Positions 19,039 to 28,227 of a stretch of DNA of 64,000 nt are shown here, piece after piece. The stretch is from AP-15 sp963775875 (GTDB lineage Bacteria > Pseudomonadota > Alphaproteobacteria > ATCC43930 > CGMCC-115725). Position numbers and translations under genes: made by a program. Position 1 is the first letter of the stretch. Each line of letters opens with the position of its first letter. The notes below the pieces were generated by a model. That model worked only from the letters and a program-made list of their open reading frames with translations. It did not search any database and was not told the origin of the DNA. The stretch lies in assembly GCA_963775875.1 (NCBI GenBank), contig CAVZKP010000040.1, positions 31,411 to 95,410 of the forward strand, given 5' to 3'.

Positions 19039-19502
19039 TCCGCGCGCCGGTCAGACGAGCCACCGAGCGGCGGGATCCTGGTTCCCTGCCGACGGGCGCG
19101 TTCGCGCAGATTTGCCAGATGCTCGGCGAAGCGGCCGGGCTCCCAGATCTGAAAGCTCTTGCCAAGGCCCACAAAGGCCGCGCTGTCGGTGATGAAGGCG
19201 TGTTCGGCGAGGTCCGGTGGCAGCACCACCCGCCCTTCGGTGTCGAAGGGCAGCCGCTGCGACGGGGCGAACAGCAATACCGACAGGTTCTCCTGCTCGT
19301 CGGAAAATTCCTCGAGGGTGTCGACCCGGGCGATCAGCTCTTCCATCCGATCGATGCCGTTGGCGTCGATTGCCGGATACTTGTACGATGGAAACGCGAC
19401 GATGCCCGGAAAACGTTGGGCCGCCAACGAGGCGCGAAAGGTCGCCGGCACTGAAACTCGCCCCTTGCGGTCGACCTTGTTCACGTAAGTGGACAGAAAC
19501 AT
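19035..19502 (-). CDS. mraZ: transcriptional regulator MraZ
   Basis: MraZ is an AbrB-fold DNA-binding protein that in E. coli represses its own dcw operon. The ATG at 19502 is preferred: it is preceded by GGGGGAAG eight bases upstream, and the product begins with the canonical MFLSTYVNKVDRKGRVSVPA. The frame stays open upstream to 19616 without family similarity. The 155-residue protein has the two MraZ repeats, each ending in a DxxGR motif (DRKGRVSVP and DTEGRVVLP). It is the first gene of the cluster, and its putative operator lies just upstream. Confidence 0.96.
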   Translation of the reverse strand: MFLSTYVNKVDRKGRVSVPATFRASLAAQRFPGIVAFPSYKYPAIDANGIDRMEELIARVDTLEEFSDEQENLSVLLFAPSQRLPFDTEGRVVLPPDLAEHAFITDSAAFVGLGKSFQIWEPGRFAEHLANLRERARRQGTRIPPLGGSSDRRAE

Positions 19503-19595
19503 GCCACTTCTTCCCCCAACGCTCGCCCACGGACGCTCGGCAAGGGGCGCCCGATAGATGCCGCCGAAGTTCCCCCCATCGGCCGCACCCGTCCA

Positions 19596-19640
19596 TGGGT
19601 TGACATGGGATAGCATGGGGCTTTATGGGCGTCAATGGAT
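19596..19640 (-). promoter_or_regulatory. MraZ operator: five TGGGN-type boxes with 10-base period
   Basis: Read on the plus strand, TGGGT (19596), TGGGA (19606), TGGGG (19616), TGGGC (19626) and a degenerate TGGAT (19636) start exactly ten bases apart with 5-base spacers. Published work on E. coli MraZ describes TGGGN direct repeats with 5-base spacers upstream of mraZ. Position, spacing and sequence therefore all match. The boxes lie 94-138 bases before the mraZ ATG and overlap the proposed -35/-10, consistent with autorepression. Confidence 0.85.
19607..19635 (-). promoter_or_regulatory. candidate dcw (mraZ) promoter
   Basis: On the minus strand a -35 TTGACG (19630-19635) is followed after 17 bases by a weak -10 TATCCC (19607-19612). 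Both elements lie inside the TGGGN array, the arrangement expected for a promoter blocked by MraZ. The -10 is poor, so the exact start point is uncertain. Confidence 0.5.
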
Positions 19641-19894
19641 TTTCGTAATAAAACTTGAGATTTTGTAGTTTGTACGATCGATACCACTCCGACACAGCAT
19701 GTAGTTGCCGGACACCAATCGGACGCAAGCAGCGGATAGACTGTCTCATCGACGGCGTTGGCCGGAACGTAGGGTGCATCGGCCGTTTCGCATGTGCCGC
19801 GCAAGGCGGCCGGATGGGATGGCGATGTGCGGCGGGCGGCGATCGGTGCGGCGGTCGGGCTTTCGCCTTCAGGATCCGCCCCGTCATCACCGGA

Positions 19895-20119
19895 TCATCC
19901 CTCCGCGGCGACCAGTTTGCTCGGCAGGCGCGGCACCATCTCCAGTGTCTGGTTGGCAACCAGAAATTTACAATGGTCGTAGAGGGCAATCCGCGCCGCT
20001 TCGGTGCGGTTGTTGCCGTAGAGACCGGTCTCGACCAAGCGATCGAGGTACCACACGGTCTGAACATTGACCGACAGGGTGATCAGTTCTGATCTCAGCG
20101 GATTTGCGTCTCTCGCCAT
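19895..20119 (-). CDS. small conserved-looking protein of unknown function
   Basis: I do not recognise a named family. The 74-residue product from ATG 20119 (MARDANPLRSELITLSV) reads like a small soluble alpha-helical protein, with a segment TVWYLDRLVETGLYGNNRTEAARIAL resembling ribbon-helix-helix (CopG/Arc-like) proteins: a short beta strand followed by helices with an NRTEAAR turn. A DNA-binding role is therefore possible but unproven. The frame is open upstream to 20242, but the extra part is arginine-rich and unconvincing. It lies between rnpB and mraZ and could be a single-gene transcript. Confidence 0.55.
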   Translation of the reverse strand: MARDANPLRSELITLSVNVQTVWYLDRLVETGLYGNNRTEAARIALYDHCKFLVANQTLEMVPRLPSKLVAAEG

Positions 20120-20579
20120 CGCTACACCAAATCTACGAAACCCTTGCCAAAAGAATGCCATAAAAAAGGCGATATTGGCCAGCGGAATCATTCGTTGCGA
20201 CCGGCGGCCCCGGCGGTAGCGACGGATCGCTCTACCCAGCACACATCGCGCTTCCAGAATTGGCGATAAAAAGAACGGGCGACCCCGTGAAGGCCGCCCG
20301 CTTCGTCCCCCCGAGTGTGGCGCGCAGGCTTGGCAACGTCGCCCGCAGAGGTATCGCCAATCGCCGGGCCGCAGCCGCGGGGATCAGCGTCGCGACCACA
20401 CCCTTCCGAGCTTATTCGGACGCGCTGGCGCGGCAACTGCGCAATCAGCGATCCACAGGGTTTTCCCCAAAAAAGCGCAGTTATCCCCCGTCGATCCGCC
20501 AAATCTTCCACCCGTGACAGGTGACGTCGCCTGGGGCGAGCCTCGCAGCGCCATCCAGCGCGAGAATTGATTCCGAACG
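20120..20579. other. intergenic region downstream of rnpB
   Basis: About 460 bases with no convincing gene. It contains a T6 run on the minus strand (20469-20476) that could mark the end of the rnpB transcript, but no good stem precedes it. A GATCCACAG/GTTATCCCC-rich patch near 20450-20495 superficially resembles DnaA boxes. Open frames here lack family similarity and ribosome sites. Confidence 0.4.
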
Positions 20580-21028
20580 GCGCCAGACGGCGGGTAAGCC
20601 GGGTTCTGTACCGTCTCCACGTCGCCCGACGGGTTTGTGGAGGCGGTGACGGCCATTCCTCTGGGACGCCCGTCACCGGGCGCCTCGTGCGACCGACCCG
20701 AGCGGCGGCGCGGAGGTCCGCCCGGCACCGTCGGCGCCGTTTCCATTTGGAAACGACCCCGGATGCCTGCCGCTCCTACTTGGTCTTGCTCCCGGTGGGG
20801 TTTTCCCTGCCGCCGCCGTTGCCGGCGGCGCGGTGCGCTCTTACCGCACCGTTTCACCCTTGCCGCCCGCACCGGTTAACGCCGCGGCGGGCTCGGCGGT
20901 ATACTTTCTGTGGCACTTTCCCTGGGGTCGCCCCCGCCGGGCGTTACCCGGCACCGTACCTCCGTGGAGCCCGGACTTTCCTCTCCCCGCACAGCGGCGG
21001 AGAGCGGCCGTCCAGCCGTCTGGCACCC
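20580..21028 (-). ncRNA. rnpB: RNase P RNA (class A)
   Basis: This is the catalytic RNA of RNase P, which cleaves tRNA 5' leaders. The P1 helix pairs 21015-21024 with 20582-20591 (GCCAGACGGC/GCCGTCTGGC on the minus strand). The universally conserved GAGGAAAGUCCGGGCUCC lies at 20983-20966. Downstream are the ACAGAAAGUAUACCGCC and GGGUGAAACGGUGCGGUAAGAGC core segments, and AGAACCCGGCUUA lies near the 3' end (20607-20595). The length of about 445 nt suits an alphaproteobacterial class A RNA. Ends are placed from P1 and could move by a few bases. Confidence 0.95.
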
Positions 21029-21096
21029 CCAGATTTGGGCGGCGCGCGAGTTTTGTCAAATGCCGCGGCTCGCTGGCGGTTGTCGATGAATGCCGG

Positions 21097-22057
21097 TCAA
21101 GGGCTAATAGTAATCCCAACCGCGGCGGCGAATTCCTTTTTGACGCCGCCGCCGAACAGTGGGTTTACCAGGCGGGTGGTGTTGCCGGCGCGCGCATCCA
21201 CCCCGGTCACGCAGGCCATATAGGGCGAGATAAAGGTGTTGTGGGCGGCGTTGCGCGAATCGATCCCCAGGCAGGTCGGCGCGACTTCGAGATCCATCGC
21301 ATCGATCGTGTCGGCAAAGCTGTAGCCGTTCTCGATCAGCAAGGCCACTCCGCCTTTTCCGGCCGCCGAACCGGCGCCGCTGATTCGCGAGATCTGTGTC
21401 TGCTCCAGGGCGATGCCGGCAGCGCCGCCGGCCGAAATCGGCGACAGCGTAGATTTCGGAACTCAGCACGTAGTTGAGCTTAAGTCCGCCGGCCCGCGCG
21501 CCACCGCTGGCGTTGTTGACGATCAGATGATCGATCTTCAGCGAATTCTGGGCATCGGAAAAGTCGTCTCGGCCGATGACCACGGCATAGCTGTCGCTAT
21601 TGGCATTGACGAACAATGTCCCTTGCTCGTTGAAATAGAAGCATCCCTTTGGCGAAACCGCGGTGCCGCCGGAGCACTGGATCTCGAGCACCGGTTGCGC
21701 GGAGATCGTCTTGCCGTTGAGGATGGCGCCCATCGAAATCACCCGAAAGCCGGTGTCCGACCGGGTTCGGTAGTCGATAACCAGCGGGCGGGTCAGTTTG
21801 AACGTGCCGTGGGGAAGAAACAGAGGCTGGTCGGATGCAAGCGCTGCGGCGAGCGCCCGGTTGATCGCCGCGGTATCGTCGGTTGTACCGTTGCCGGTGG
21901 CGCCATAGCAGCGCACGTCGATCCACGCCGTGGCGGTGCAGGCCGATGCGCTGACTGTCGCCGGGCTCGCTCCGGCAACCCCGGCATGAACCGGCTTTGC
22001 AGCGGTCATAACGAACATAACAAGAACGATCTGCATAATACTCGGCTTCCGGGCCAT
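21097..22057 (-). pseudogene. secreted beta-helix (Pectate_lyase_3-like) protein, frameshifted
   Basis: The product starts at ATG 22057 after GGAAAGGAAACAGCC, with a signal peptide (IVLVMFVMTAAKPVHAG). The mature part opens with WIDVRCYGATGNGTTDDTAAINRAL, the entry motif of Pectate_lyase_3 right-handed beta-helix proteins found in polysaccharide-active or phage-tail-like enzymes. The frame breaks at an AAA run (21435-21437). Dropping one base restores a continuous reading, SAGGAAGIALEQTQISRIS and then VALLIENGYSFADTIDAMDL, to a stop at 21097, about 319 residues in all. This is a single-base indel, either an error or recent decay. Substrate unknown; no catalytic residues assigned. Confidence 0.6.
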
Positions 22058-22286
22058 GGCTGTTTCCTTTCCGGACAAGGGCGCCCCGATGGGGGCAGCC
22101 AAAGCGGGCGTTTAGCGGTCGTTTACCCTAACTGCGATGGTTATAACGCGGGTTCGAACCATTGTCGCCAAATTTTCTCTCTATGATCGCAGATTTTTGG
22201 TGGCTCCATCAAAATACGCGCAATCCTATCTGATTGGTCAAGAACCTGGCGGAAGCCACACCCGGTGCTGGGTCCGCTGACCCGGC

Positions 22287-23219
22287 TCAGCGCCGGTTCG
22301 GCCTGCGGAAAAATCCGTGCAAAATGATCCCGCCGAGGATCATGCCGGCGCCGATCGCCCGCCCCGCGGTCAGTCGCTCACCCAACGCCACCACGCCGAG
22401 GAGGATCACGGTCACCAGCTCGCAATTGGCGATGACCGCATAACTGGCGGGGCCGAGCCGCGGCACGCTGTAGGAAAACAGGGTGACGGTCAGCGCCCCC
22501 GGCCCCAACGCGATAATCAGGATCAGGAGCCAGGTGCCCGGCGAGGACGGGACGTCGAGGCCGAGAAAGAGGCTCGCCCCGGCAAACGTTGCTGCCAGCC
22601 CGAGATAGAGAAAAACCGCGCCGATCAATGGCGGGTGAGGCCGCATCAGCACCGAATTGGCGGCGAGATAGAGCGCGTAGATCACCGGCGACGGCAGGAT
22701 CCATGCGAGCCCACGCGGGTCGAGGCCGCCGCCGCGCAGCCCCGGCAAGGCGATCAGCGCGGCGCCGGCAAGGATCATCGCGACGCAGAGCGCCGCGCGC
22801 AGCCCGATCCGCCGCTTGAAGATCAGCCGGTCGAGCGCCAGCGTCAGTGCCGGATAGGTATAGAACAGCAGGATTGCGATGCTCGTATCGAGCGTGTGCA
22901 GGCTTTCCCAGAAGCACAGGGTCTGACCGGCGCCGAGGGTCGCCCCGACCAGCGCGATCCGCCACGCACCGCCGCGCAGGGCCGCGCCAAAGCCGTGGCG
23001 CGCCGCCGCCGAGGCCGCGGTCAGCAAGACCAGCGCCAGGCCATAGCGCCACACCAGCATCGAGGGGGCGCTGATCCCGGCCTTGTAGAGCTGCAAGGTG
23101 ATGATCGGCATGAAGCCAACCATCACGCTGCCGCTGACCGCGGCGAGCGCCGGCCGCCACATTCGCGCCGGCCCTATGGTCGCCGCAGATATCTCGACGG
23201 GCTCGCCGGTGGCGGTCAT
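22287..23219 (-). CDS. DMT-superfamily (EamA) membrane transporter
   Basis: The 310-residue protein has about ten hydrophobic helices in two EamA repeats, for example ISAPSMLVWRYGLALVLLTAA in the first half and GPASYAVIANCELVTVILLGVVALGERLT in the second. The GALTVTLFSYSVPRLGP stretch and the C-terminal AGRAIGAGMILGGIILHGF also fit the drug/metabolite transporter family. These are inner-membrane proteins that export metabolites or amino acids; the substrate cannot be told. It stands alone between the beta-helix gene and the amidohydrolase, all on the minus strand but with gaps of 100-230 bases. Confidence 0.85.
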   Translation of the reverse strand: MTATGEPVEISAATIGPARMWRPALAAVSGSVMVGFMPIITLQLYKAGISAPSMLVWRYGLALVLLTAASAAARHGFGAALRGGAWRIALVGATLGAGQTLCFWESLHTLDTSIAILLFYTYPALTLALDRLIFKRRIGLRAALCVAMILAGAALIALPGLRGGGLDPRGLAWILPSPVIYALYLAANSVLMRPHPPLIGAVFLYLGLAATFAGASLFLGLDVPSSPGTWLLILIIALGPGALTVTLFSYSVPRLGPASYAVIANCELVTVILLGVVALGERLTAGRAIGAGMILGGIILHGFFRRPNRR

Positions 23220-23321
23220 TCGCTCGGCCTGTGGCCGCTCAGTTGAACGCGTCCATCGCCATTTTCGGCGCGGATTGTCAACGCCGCCCGGTATCGCTGC
23301 GCCGGATGTCGAAGCGGTGGC

Positions 23322-24473
23322 TTATTCGCCCGGCCGTTCGTACCAGACCCGGCCGTCCTTGATCGTCAGCTGGGCGATCAGGCGGCGCTTGGCGGCGACG
23401 GTGTTGCCGTCGCTGTCGCGCAACGGGAAATTGCCGTCGCGCAATTCGAACACGGCGATGTCGGCGTTGGCGCCGGGCGCGAGCGTCCCAACCGTGCGCT
23501 CATAGCCGAGGATTTTGGCCGGTGCGGCGGTCGCGCGCGCAACCAGATCGTCAAGCGACATGCCGAAATGCAGGAGTTTCGACATCGTCGTCGGCAGGTC
23601 CCACACCGGCCCCTGCGTGGCGCTGGTAAAGGTCAGGTCGGTCGAGATCGTGTCGGGCAGAAAGCCCTGATCGAGCGCCTTCTCGATCATCGGAAAGCTG
23701 AAATGGTTTCGGCCATGGGCGCAGTCGAAGATGATGCCATGGCGTTGCGCCTCGACGACCTCTTTGAGCACCAACTGCTTCTCCTGGCCCATGATGCCGT
23801 GCGCGCGGCCGTGATAGCAGTGGGTGACGATGTCGCCGGGCTTCATATGGGCGAGCAATTCGGGCAATGGGATCGGCGAGTCGGTGATGTGCATCATCAT
23901 CGGCACGCCGCCGGCCATGTCCGCGGTCCGGCGCGCCAGTTTGACCGGCTCGTCGGTGTATTCCCAAACCAGGCCCGGCCCGTAGCGCAGCTTGACGCCG
24001 ATCGCGAGGTCGGGGTTCTCGCTGATGGTGCGAGCGCAGCCTTCGGGGTCGGCATAGGGAAAATGCGACAGCTCGCCACCCCTCGCGCCGCCGACAATGC
24101 CGATCGCCGACAGATTGACAAAGGCGCGGGTGCGGGTGCGCACCTCGCGGTCGATCACCTGGCGAAGCCCGGCAAAGGTCGCCGAGCCGGCGCTGCCGGC
24201 GTCGCACAGGGTGGTGACCCCGCTCGCCCGGCAGAACCGGTCGGTATCGCCGGCCATGTCATGCGCGTTGACGAAAATATGGGCGTGGATGTCGACCAGC
24301 CCGGGCGTCACCAGCCGGCCCTTGGCGCTGATTGTGCGGCGGGCGTCCGCGACCGGCAGTGACGGCGCCGCCGCGACGATCTTGCCGCCGGCGATGCCGA
24401 TATCCATGACCCCGCGCAGCCCGGCGCCCGGATCGAGCACCTCGCCGCCGGTCAGCAGAAGATCATATTTCAT
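23322..24473 (-). CDS. amidohydrolase/deacetylase-family metallohydrolase
   Basis: A 383-residue member of the dihydroorotase-like amidohydrolase superfamily; ATG 24473 is preceded by AAAGGGG. The metal site HAH lies in GLVDIHAHIFVNAHDMAG. The later histidines lie in MMMHITDSP and IVTHCYHGRAH, and the active-site Asp in DTISTDLTFTS. The C-terminal beta-sandwich returns with GTLAPGANADIAVFEL. The family includes poorly characterised enzymes acting on acylated amino acids or cyclic amides. Substrate unknown. It is divergent from the MFS gene at 24650, with which it may share a control region. Confidence 0.85.
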   Translation of the reverse strand: MKYDLLLTGGEVLDPGAGLRGVMDIGIAGGKIVAAAPSLPVADARRTISAKGRLVTPGLVDIHAHIFVNAHDMAGDTDRFCRASGVTTLCDAGSAGSATFAGLRQVIDREVRTRTRAFVNLSAIGIVGGARGGELSHFPYADPEGCARTISENPDLAIGVKLRYGPGLVWEYTDEPVKLARRTADMAGGVPMMMHITDSPIPLPELLAHMKPGDIVTHCYHGRAHGIMGQEKQLVLKEVVEAQRHGIIFDCAHGRNHFSFPMIEKALDQGFLPDTISTDLTFTSATQGPVWDLPTTMSKLLHFGMSLDDLVARATAAPAKILGYERTVGTLAPGANADIAVFELRDGNFPLRDSDGNTVAAKRRLIAQLTIKDGRVWYERPGE

Positions 24474-24590
24474 CGCCGCCCCTTTCGATCCCGTGGAGTG
24501 CGCCATGGTCCGCGATCGGCGCGCGGCTGGCAACCCCGGCCCGGCGCCGGCGCGCAGGGCAGCTTCCCACCCGGCACTGGCGCTGGCGCA

Positions 24591-24619
24591 TTGTCCTTCG
24601 GCACCCAGCCGCCCTAAAC
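24591..24619 (+). promoter_or_regulatory. weak candidate promoter for the DHA2 transporter
   Basis: TTGTCC (24591-24596) and TAAACT (24614-24619) are separated by 17 bases, 31 bases before the MFS start codon. The match is partial, so this is a suggestion only. Confidence 0.3.
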
Positions 24620-24649
24620 TCGGGCCTTTGCCTAAAGTGGAGGCAAGGT

Positions 24650-26152
24650 TTGGATCAGGCCCTTGCCCAGCAGCACCGGCCCGCTGTCATCCTTCCGCGC
24701 CGTGGCATGGTATTGGTGGCGGCGCTGATCGCGACCTTCATGGCTGCGGTCGAAAGCACCATCATCGCCACCGCGATGCCGACGATCGTCGGCAACCTCG
24801 GCGGGTTTCGGCTGTTCAGCTGGGTGTTCGCAGCCTATCTGCTGACAATGGCGGTATCGGTGCCGATCTACGGCCGGCTCGCTGACATCTACGGCCGCAA
24901 ACGGATCTTTTTCGTCGGCACCGGCATCTTTCTGGTCGGCACCACGCTTTGCGGCTTTGCCCGCACCATGGTGGTGCTGGTGATATTCCGTGCCATCCAG
25001 GGGATCGGCGCCGGCGCCATCCAGCCGATCGCCAGCACCGTCATCGGCGACATCTACACCCCGGCCGAGCGCGCCCGGGTGCAGGGCTATCTGTCGAGCG
25101 TGTTCGGGGTCTCGGCGATCATCGGCCCGGCGCTCGGCGCCTTTATCGTCGTGCACATGCATTGGGCGCTGGTGTTCTGGATCAACCTGCCGATCGGCGC
25201 GATTGCCATTGCGATGTTCGCGATCTATCTGCCCGAGCGGGTCGAACGGCGCCAGCACCGCATCGATTATCTCGGCGCGATCCTGCTGATCATCGGCGTC
25301 GGCGCGCCGATGCTGGCCCTGGTGCAGGCGCGCAGCCTCGAGGGGGGCAGCATCGCGTCGCTGGTCGGGTTCGGCCTGGCGACATTGCTCGCGCTCTTCA
25401 TCCATGAGGCGCGCACGCCGGAGCCGATGGTGCCGTTCCGGCTGTGGCGCAACCGCGTCGTCGCGCTGTCCAATTTTGGCATCTTCGGCACCGGGTCGAC
25501 GATGATGGCGGTCAGCGCCTTTCTGCCGACCTATGTGCAGGGGGTGATGGGCCGCAGCCCGGCCATCGCCGGGTTGGTGCTGGGCTGCATGTCGGTCAGC
25601 TGGATGTTCGCCTCGTTCGCCGCCGGCCGGCTGATGATCCGCACCTCCTATCGCCTGGCCGCGGCGCTCGGCGGCGTGGCGCTAGCGATCGGCGCGGCGA
25701 TGCTGAGCCAGATGCAGCCTTCGAGCGGCATCGCCTGGGCGGCGACCGGCTCCCTGGTCATGGGCATCGGCATGGGCGCCTGCAACACCGCGTTTCTGGT
25801 GTCGATCCAGGCCAGCGTAGGGTGGAGCGAGCGCGGCGTCGCCACCGGCGCCAACATGTTCATGCGCATCATCGGCCAATCCTTCGGCGCAGCGCTGGGT
25901 GGCGCGATCCTCAATTTCGGCGTTTTCCGGCGCGTGCCCGATGCCGCCGACGCGGTCAACCGGCTGCTGGAGCCAACATTGCGCCGGGGCCTCGGCGCCA
26001 GTGAGATCGCGCGCCTGACCGATGCGGTCGCCGCCTCTTTGCACGAGGTTTATCTGATCGCGACCCTGCTCGCGGTGCTGACCTTCGTCGCCGCGGTGAG
26101 CTTTCCGGCGCGGTTGAGCCCGGTCCGCCCGGCCGCGCCGGCGGCGCGTTGA
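24650..26152 (+). CDS. MFS transporter, DHA2 (14-helix drug efflux) family
   Basis: A 500-residue inner-membrane antiporter-type protein. The start is TTG at 24650 with GGAGG seven bases upstream. The first helix carries ALIATFMAAVESTIIATAMPTIVG, the DHA motif D1 variant. The A-like motif GRLADIYGRKRIFF follows helix 2, and motif C is GVSAIIGPALGAFIV in helix 5. About 14 hydrophobic segments indicate the DHA2 subgroup (EmrB/QacA-like). Likely proton-driven export of toxic compounds; substrate unknown. The stop codon overlaps the -35 of the following NHL gene. Confidence 0.9.
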   Translation: MDQALAQQHRPAVILPRRGMVLVAALIATFMAAVESTIIATAMPTIVGNLGGFRLFSWVFAAYLLTMAVSVPIYGRLADIYGRKRIFFVGTGIFLVGTTLCGFARTMVVLVIFRAIQGIGAGAIQPIASTVIGDIYTPAERARVQGYLSSVFGVSAIIGPALGAFIVVHMHWALVFWINLPIGAIAIAMFAIYLPERVERRQHRIDYLGAILLIIGVGAPMLALVQARSLEGGSIASLVGFGLATLLALFIHEARTPEPMVPFRLWRNRVVALSNFGIFGTGSTMMAVSAFLPTYVQGVMGRSPAIAGLVLGCMSVSWMFASFAAGRLMIRTSYRLAAALGGVALAIGAAMLSQMQPSSGIAWAATGSLVMGIGMGACNTAFLVSIQASVGWSERGVATGANMFMRIIGQSFGAALGGAILNFGVFRRVPDAADAVNRLLEPTLRRGLGASEIARLTDAVAASLHEVYLIATLLAVLTFVAAVSFPARLSPVRPAAPAAR

Positions 26153-26176
26153 GCCGACCGCGCGTTCCCCTATAAT
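26149..26176 (+). promoter_or_regulatory. promoter of the NHL/cyclase pair
   Basis: TTGAGC (26149-26154) and a perfect TATAAT (26171-26176) are 16 bases apart, 31 bases before the ATG at 26207. The -35 overlaps the MFS stop codon. This is one of the clearest sigma-70 matches in the window. Confidence 0.6.
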
Positions 26177-26206
26177 CGCGCAAATCCCTGAATGGAGGAG
26201 AACGCA

Positions 26207-27172
26207 ATGGCGGTCATTCTCGGAACCGACGGCTTCCGCTACCAGGTCGTCGATGATTGGGCCAAGCTGCCCGATGGCTGGAAATTCGACGCCGATGTCG
26301 CCGCGGTCGGGGTCGACCGGCACGACAACGTCTATGCCTTCAGCCGCGGCGCCCATCCGATGATGGTGTTCGACCGCAACGGCAATTTTCTGCGGTCATG
26401 GGGCGAGGGCGTGTTTCACCGCCCGCACGGCGTCCACATGGCGGCCGACGACACGGTGTTTCTGACCGATGACGGCGACCACACGGTGCGCAAATGCACC
26501 CTCGAAGGACGGGTGCTGCTGACCCTCGGCGTCGCCGGCAAGCCCGCCCCCTATATGAGCGGCGAGCCGTTCCACCGCTGTACTCATACCGCCCTGTCGC
26601 CGCAGGGCGAGATCTATGTCTCCGATGGCTACGGCAATTCCCGGGTCCACAAATATTCGCCCGACGGCAGATTGCTGAAATCCTGGGGCGAGCCCGGCAC
26701 CGATCCCGGTCAGTTCAACATCGCCCACAATGTGTGCTGCGACCCCGATGGCTGGGTCTATGTCGCCGACCGCGAGAACCACCGCATCCAGGTGTTCGAT
26801 GGCAACGGCAAGTACGAGGCGCAGTGGAACAACATGCACCGGCCATCCGGCCTCTACATGGAGAGCGGGACCAGGACGCCGCGCTTTTACATAGGCGAGA
26901 TCGGCGGTGGCATGGGGGTCAATTACGATTTGCCGAATATCGGTCCGCGGGTCAGCATCTATTCGCACAAGGGCGAGATGCTGGCGCGGCTCGGCACCCG
27001 TCCAGCCGGGCTCGAACCCGGCCAGTTCATGTCGCCGCACGGGCTAGCCGTCGATTCCCACGGCGACATCTATGTCGGCGAGGTGTCGTTCACCAATTGG
27101 GGTAACCGCTACAAGGGCCAGGGCTTCCCGCCCGGCCTGCGCGCCCTGCAAAAGCTGGTCAAAGTGGACTGA
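26207..27172 (+). CDS. NHL-repeat beta-propeller protein
   Basis: A 321-residue protein built of NHL blades with recurring HxVxxD/GxxYVxDxxNxRIxxF patterns, for example GEIYVSDGYGNSRVHKYS, GWVYVADRENHRIQVFDGNG and GDIYVGEVSFTNWG. It resembles the bacterial relatives of peptidyl-alpha-hydroxyglycine lyase, whose fold is a six-bladed propeller. No signal peptide is visible, so a cytoplasmic role is likely. ATG 26207 is chosen because GGAGGAG ends six bases upstream; an ATG at 26192 contains that ribosome site. It lies two bases before the cyclase-family gene, suggesting a shared substrate or pathway. Reaction unknown. Confidence 0.8.
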   Translation: MAVILGTDGFRYQVVDDWAKLPDGWKFDADVAAVGVDRHDNVYAFSRGAHPMMVFDRNGNFLRSWGEGVFHRPHGVHMAADDTVFLTDDGDHTVRKCTLEGRVLLTLGVAGKPAPYMSGEPFHRCTHTALSPQGEIYVSDGYGNSRVHKYSPDGRLLKSWGEPGTDPGQFNIAHNVCCDPDGWVYVADRENHRIQVFDGNGKYEAQWNNMHRPSGLYMESGTRTPRFYIGEIGGGMGVNYDLPNIGPRVSIYSHKGEMLARLGTRPAGLEPGQFMSPHGLAVDSHGDIYVGEVSFTNWGNRYKGQGFPPGLRALQKLVKVD

Positions 27173-27174
27173 CC

Positions 27175-28227
27175 ATGCCCGAAAACCCACGCTGGAAGCG
27201 CCGTCCGCCGGGCTCGAATTGGGGCGATTGGGGTCCGGACGATCAGCTCGGCCGGCTCAATCTGCTGACCGCGGACAAGGTGCTCAACGGCGTCGCCGAG
27301 GTGAAAGAGGGCAAGACCTTTTGCCTGAGCCTGCCGCTCGACTATCCGGGCGGCACCGTGGTCAACCCGCGCCGCCATCCGCCGCGGCTGATCGCGAACC
27401 GGCGCAACGGCATGCCCTACATGACCTATCCGCTCAACCGCGAGGACCCGCGCCTGGTCGATGTGATTCTGCGACGACATCGTCGAGATGACCCTGCAGT
27501 ACTCGACGCAATGGGACAGCCTCGCCCATGTCGGGCAGCTATTCGATGCCAACGGCGACGGCGAGCCCGAGATCGTCTTCTACAATGGCTACCGCGCCGG
27601 CGAGCACATCGTCGGCCCGACGGATTATCGCGGCGGCCGGGCGGTCGAAACGGCGAGCATGTCGGCGCCAAGGCGCTGTCCGTCGACAACATGGCCGCAC
27701 ATCCGATCCAGGGCCGCGGCGTGATGATCGACCTCGAGGCGCATTTCGGCCGCGACGGCAAATTCGTCAGCTATGACGAGCTGATGCGGATCATGGATGC
27801 GGACAAGGTAACGGTCGAGGAAGGCGATCTGGTCTGCTTCCGCACCGGCTACGATCGGGTCATCCTCGGCATGAACAAAGAGCCCGATGCGAAGGTGCTC
27901 GAACAATACCCGTGCGCCGCGCTCGACGGCCGCGACGAGCGGCTCTTAAACTGGATCACCCGGTCGGGGGCGGTGGCATTGATCTCCGACAACCGCGCGG
28001 TCGAGGCCTCGCCCTCGCGGCCATGCGAGGAAGACCGCTGCGCCTCGTTGCCATTGCACGCGCATTGCCTGTTCAAGCTCGGCGTCTATCTCGGCGAGAT
28101 CTGGTGGCTCTCGGAACTCGCCGACTGGCTGCGCGCCCATGGCCGCTCGCGCTTCCTGCTGACCGCCCCGCCACTGCGCCTCCCCGGCGCCGTCGGCTCC
28201 CCGGCCAACGCCATCGCGACGGTCTAG
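27175..28227 (+). pseudogene. cyclase-family (kynurenine formamidase-like) hydrolase with two compensating frameshifts
   Basis: The N-terminal part (GSNWGDWGPDDQLGRLNLLT) and C-terminal part (HPIQGRGVMIDLEAHFGRDG, LISDNRAVEASPS, LPLHAHCLFKLGVYLGE) are in one frame and belong to the cyclase family (PF04199). Between about 27468 and 27655 the family sequence moves to the next frame: CDDIVEMTLQYSTQWDSLAHVG, then GEPEIVFYNGYRAGEHIVGPTDY, which holds the metal-binding core. Two opposite single-base indels would restore one protein of about 350 residues. Either the sequence has errors or the enzyme is inactive. The gene follows the NHL gene by two bases. Confidence 0.7.

Noticed and set aside
20440..20500. 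DnaA-box-like GATCCACAG and GTTATCCCC motifs suggesting a replication origin
   Set aside because: Only partial matches to TTATCCACA, no cluster of boxes, no AT-rich unwinding region and no dnaA or origin-linked gene nearby.
20841..21119. Minus-strand open frame inside the RNase P RNA region
   Set aside because: Covered by rnpB with clear structural motifs; the protein would be low complexity.
22141..22165. GGTTCGAACC, resembling a tRNA T-arm
   Set aside because: It is a simple palindrome; no acceptor, D or anticodon arms could be built around it.
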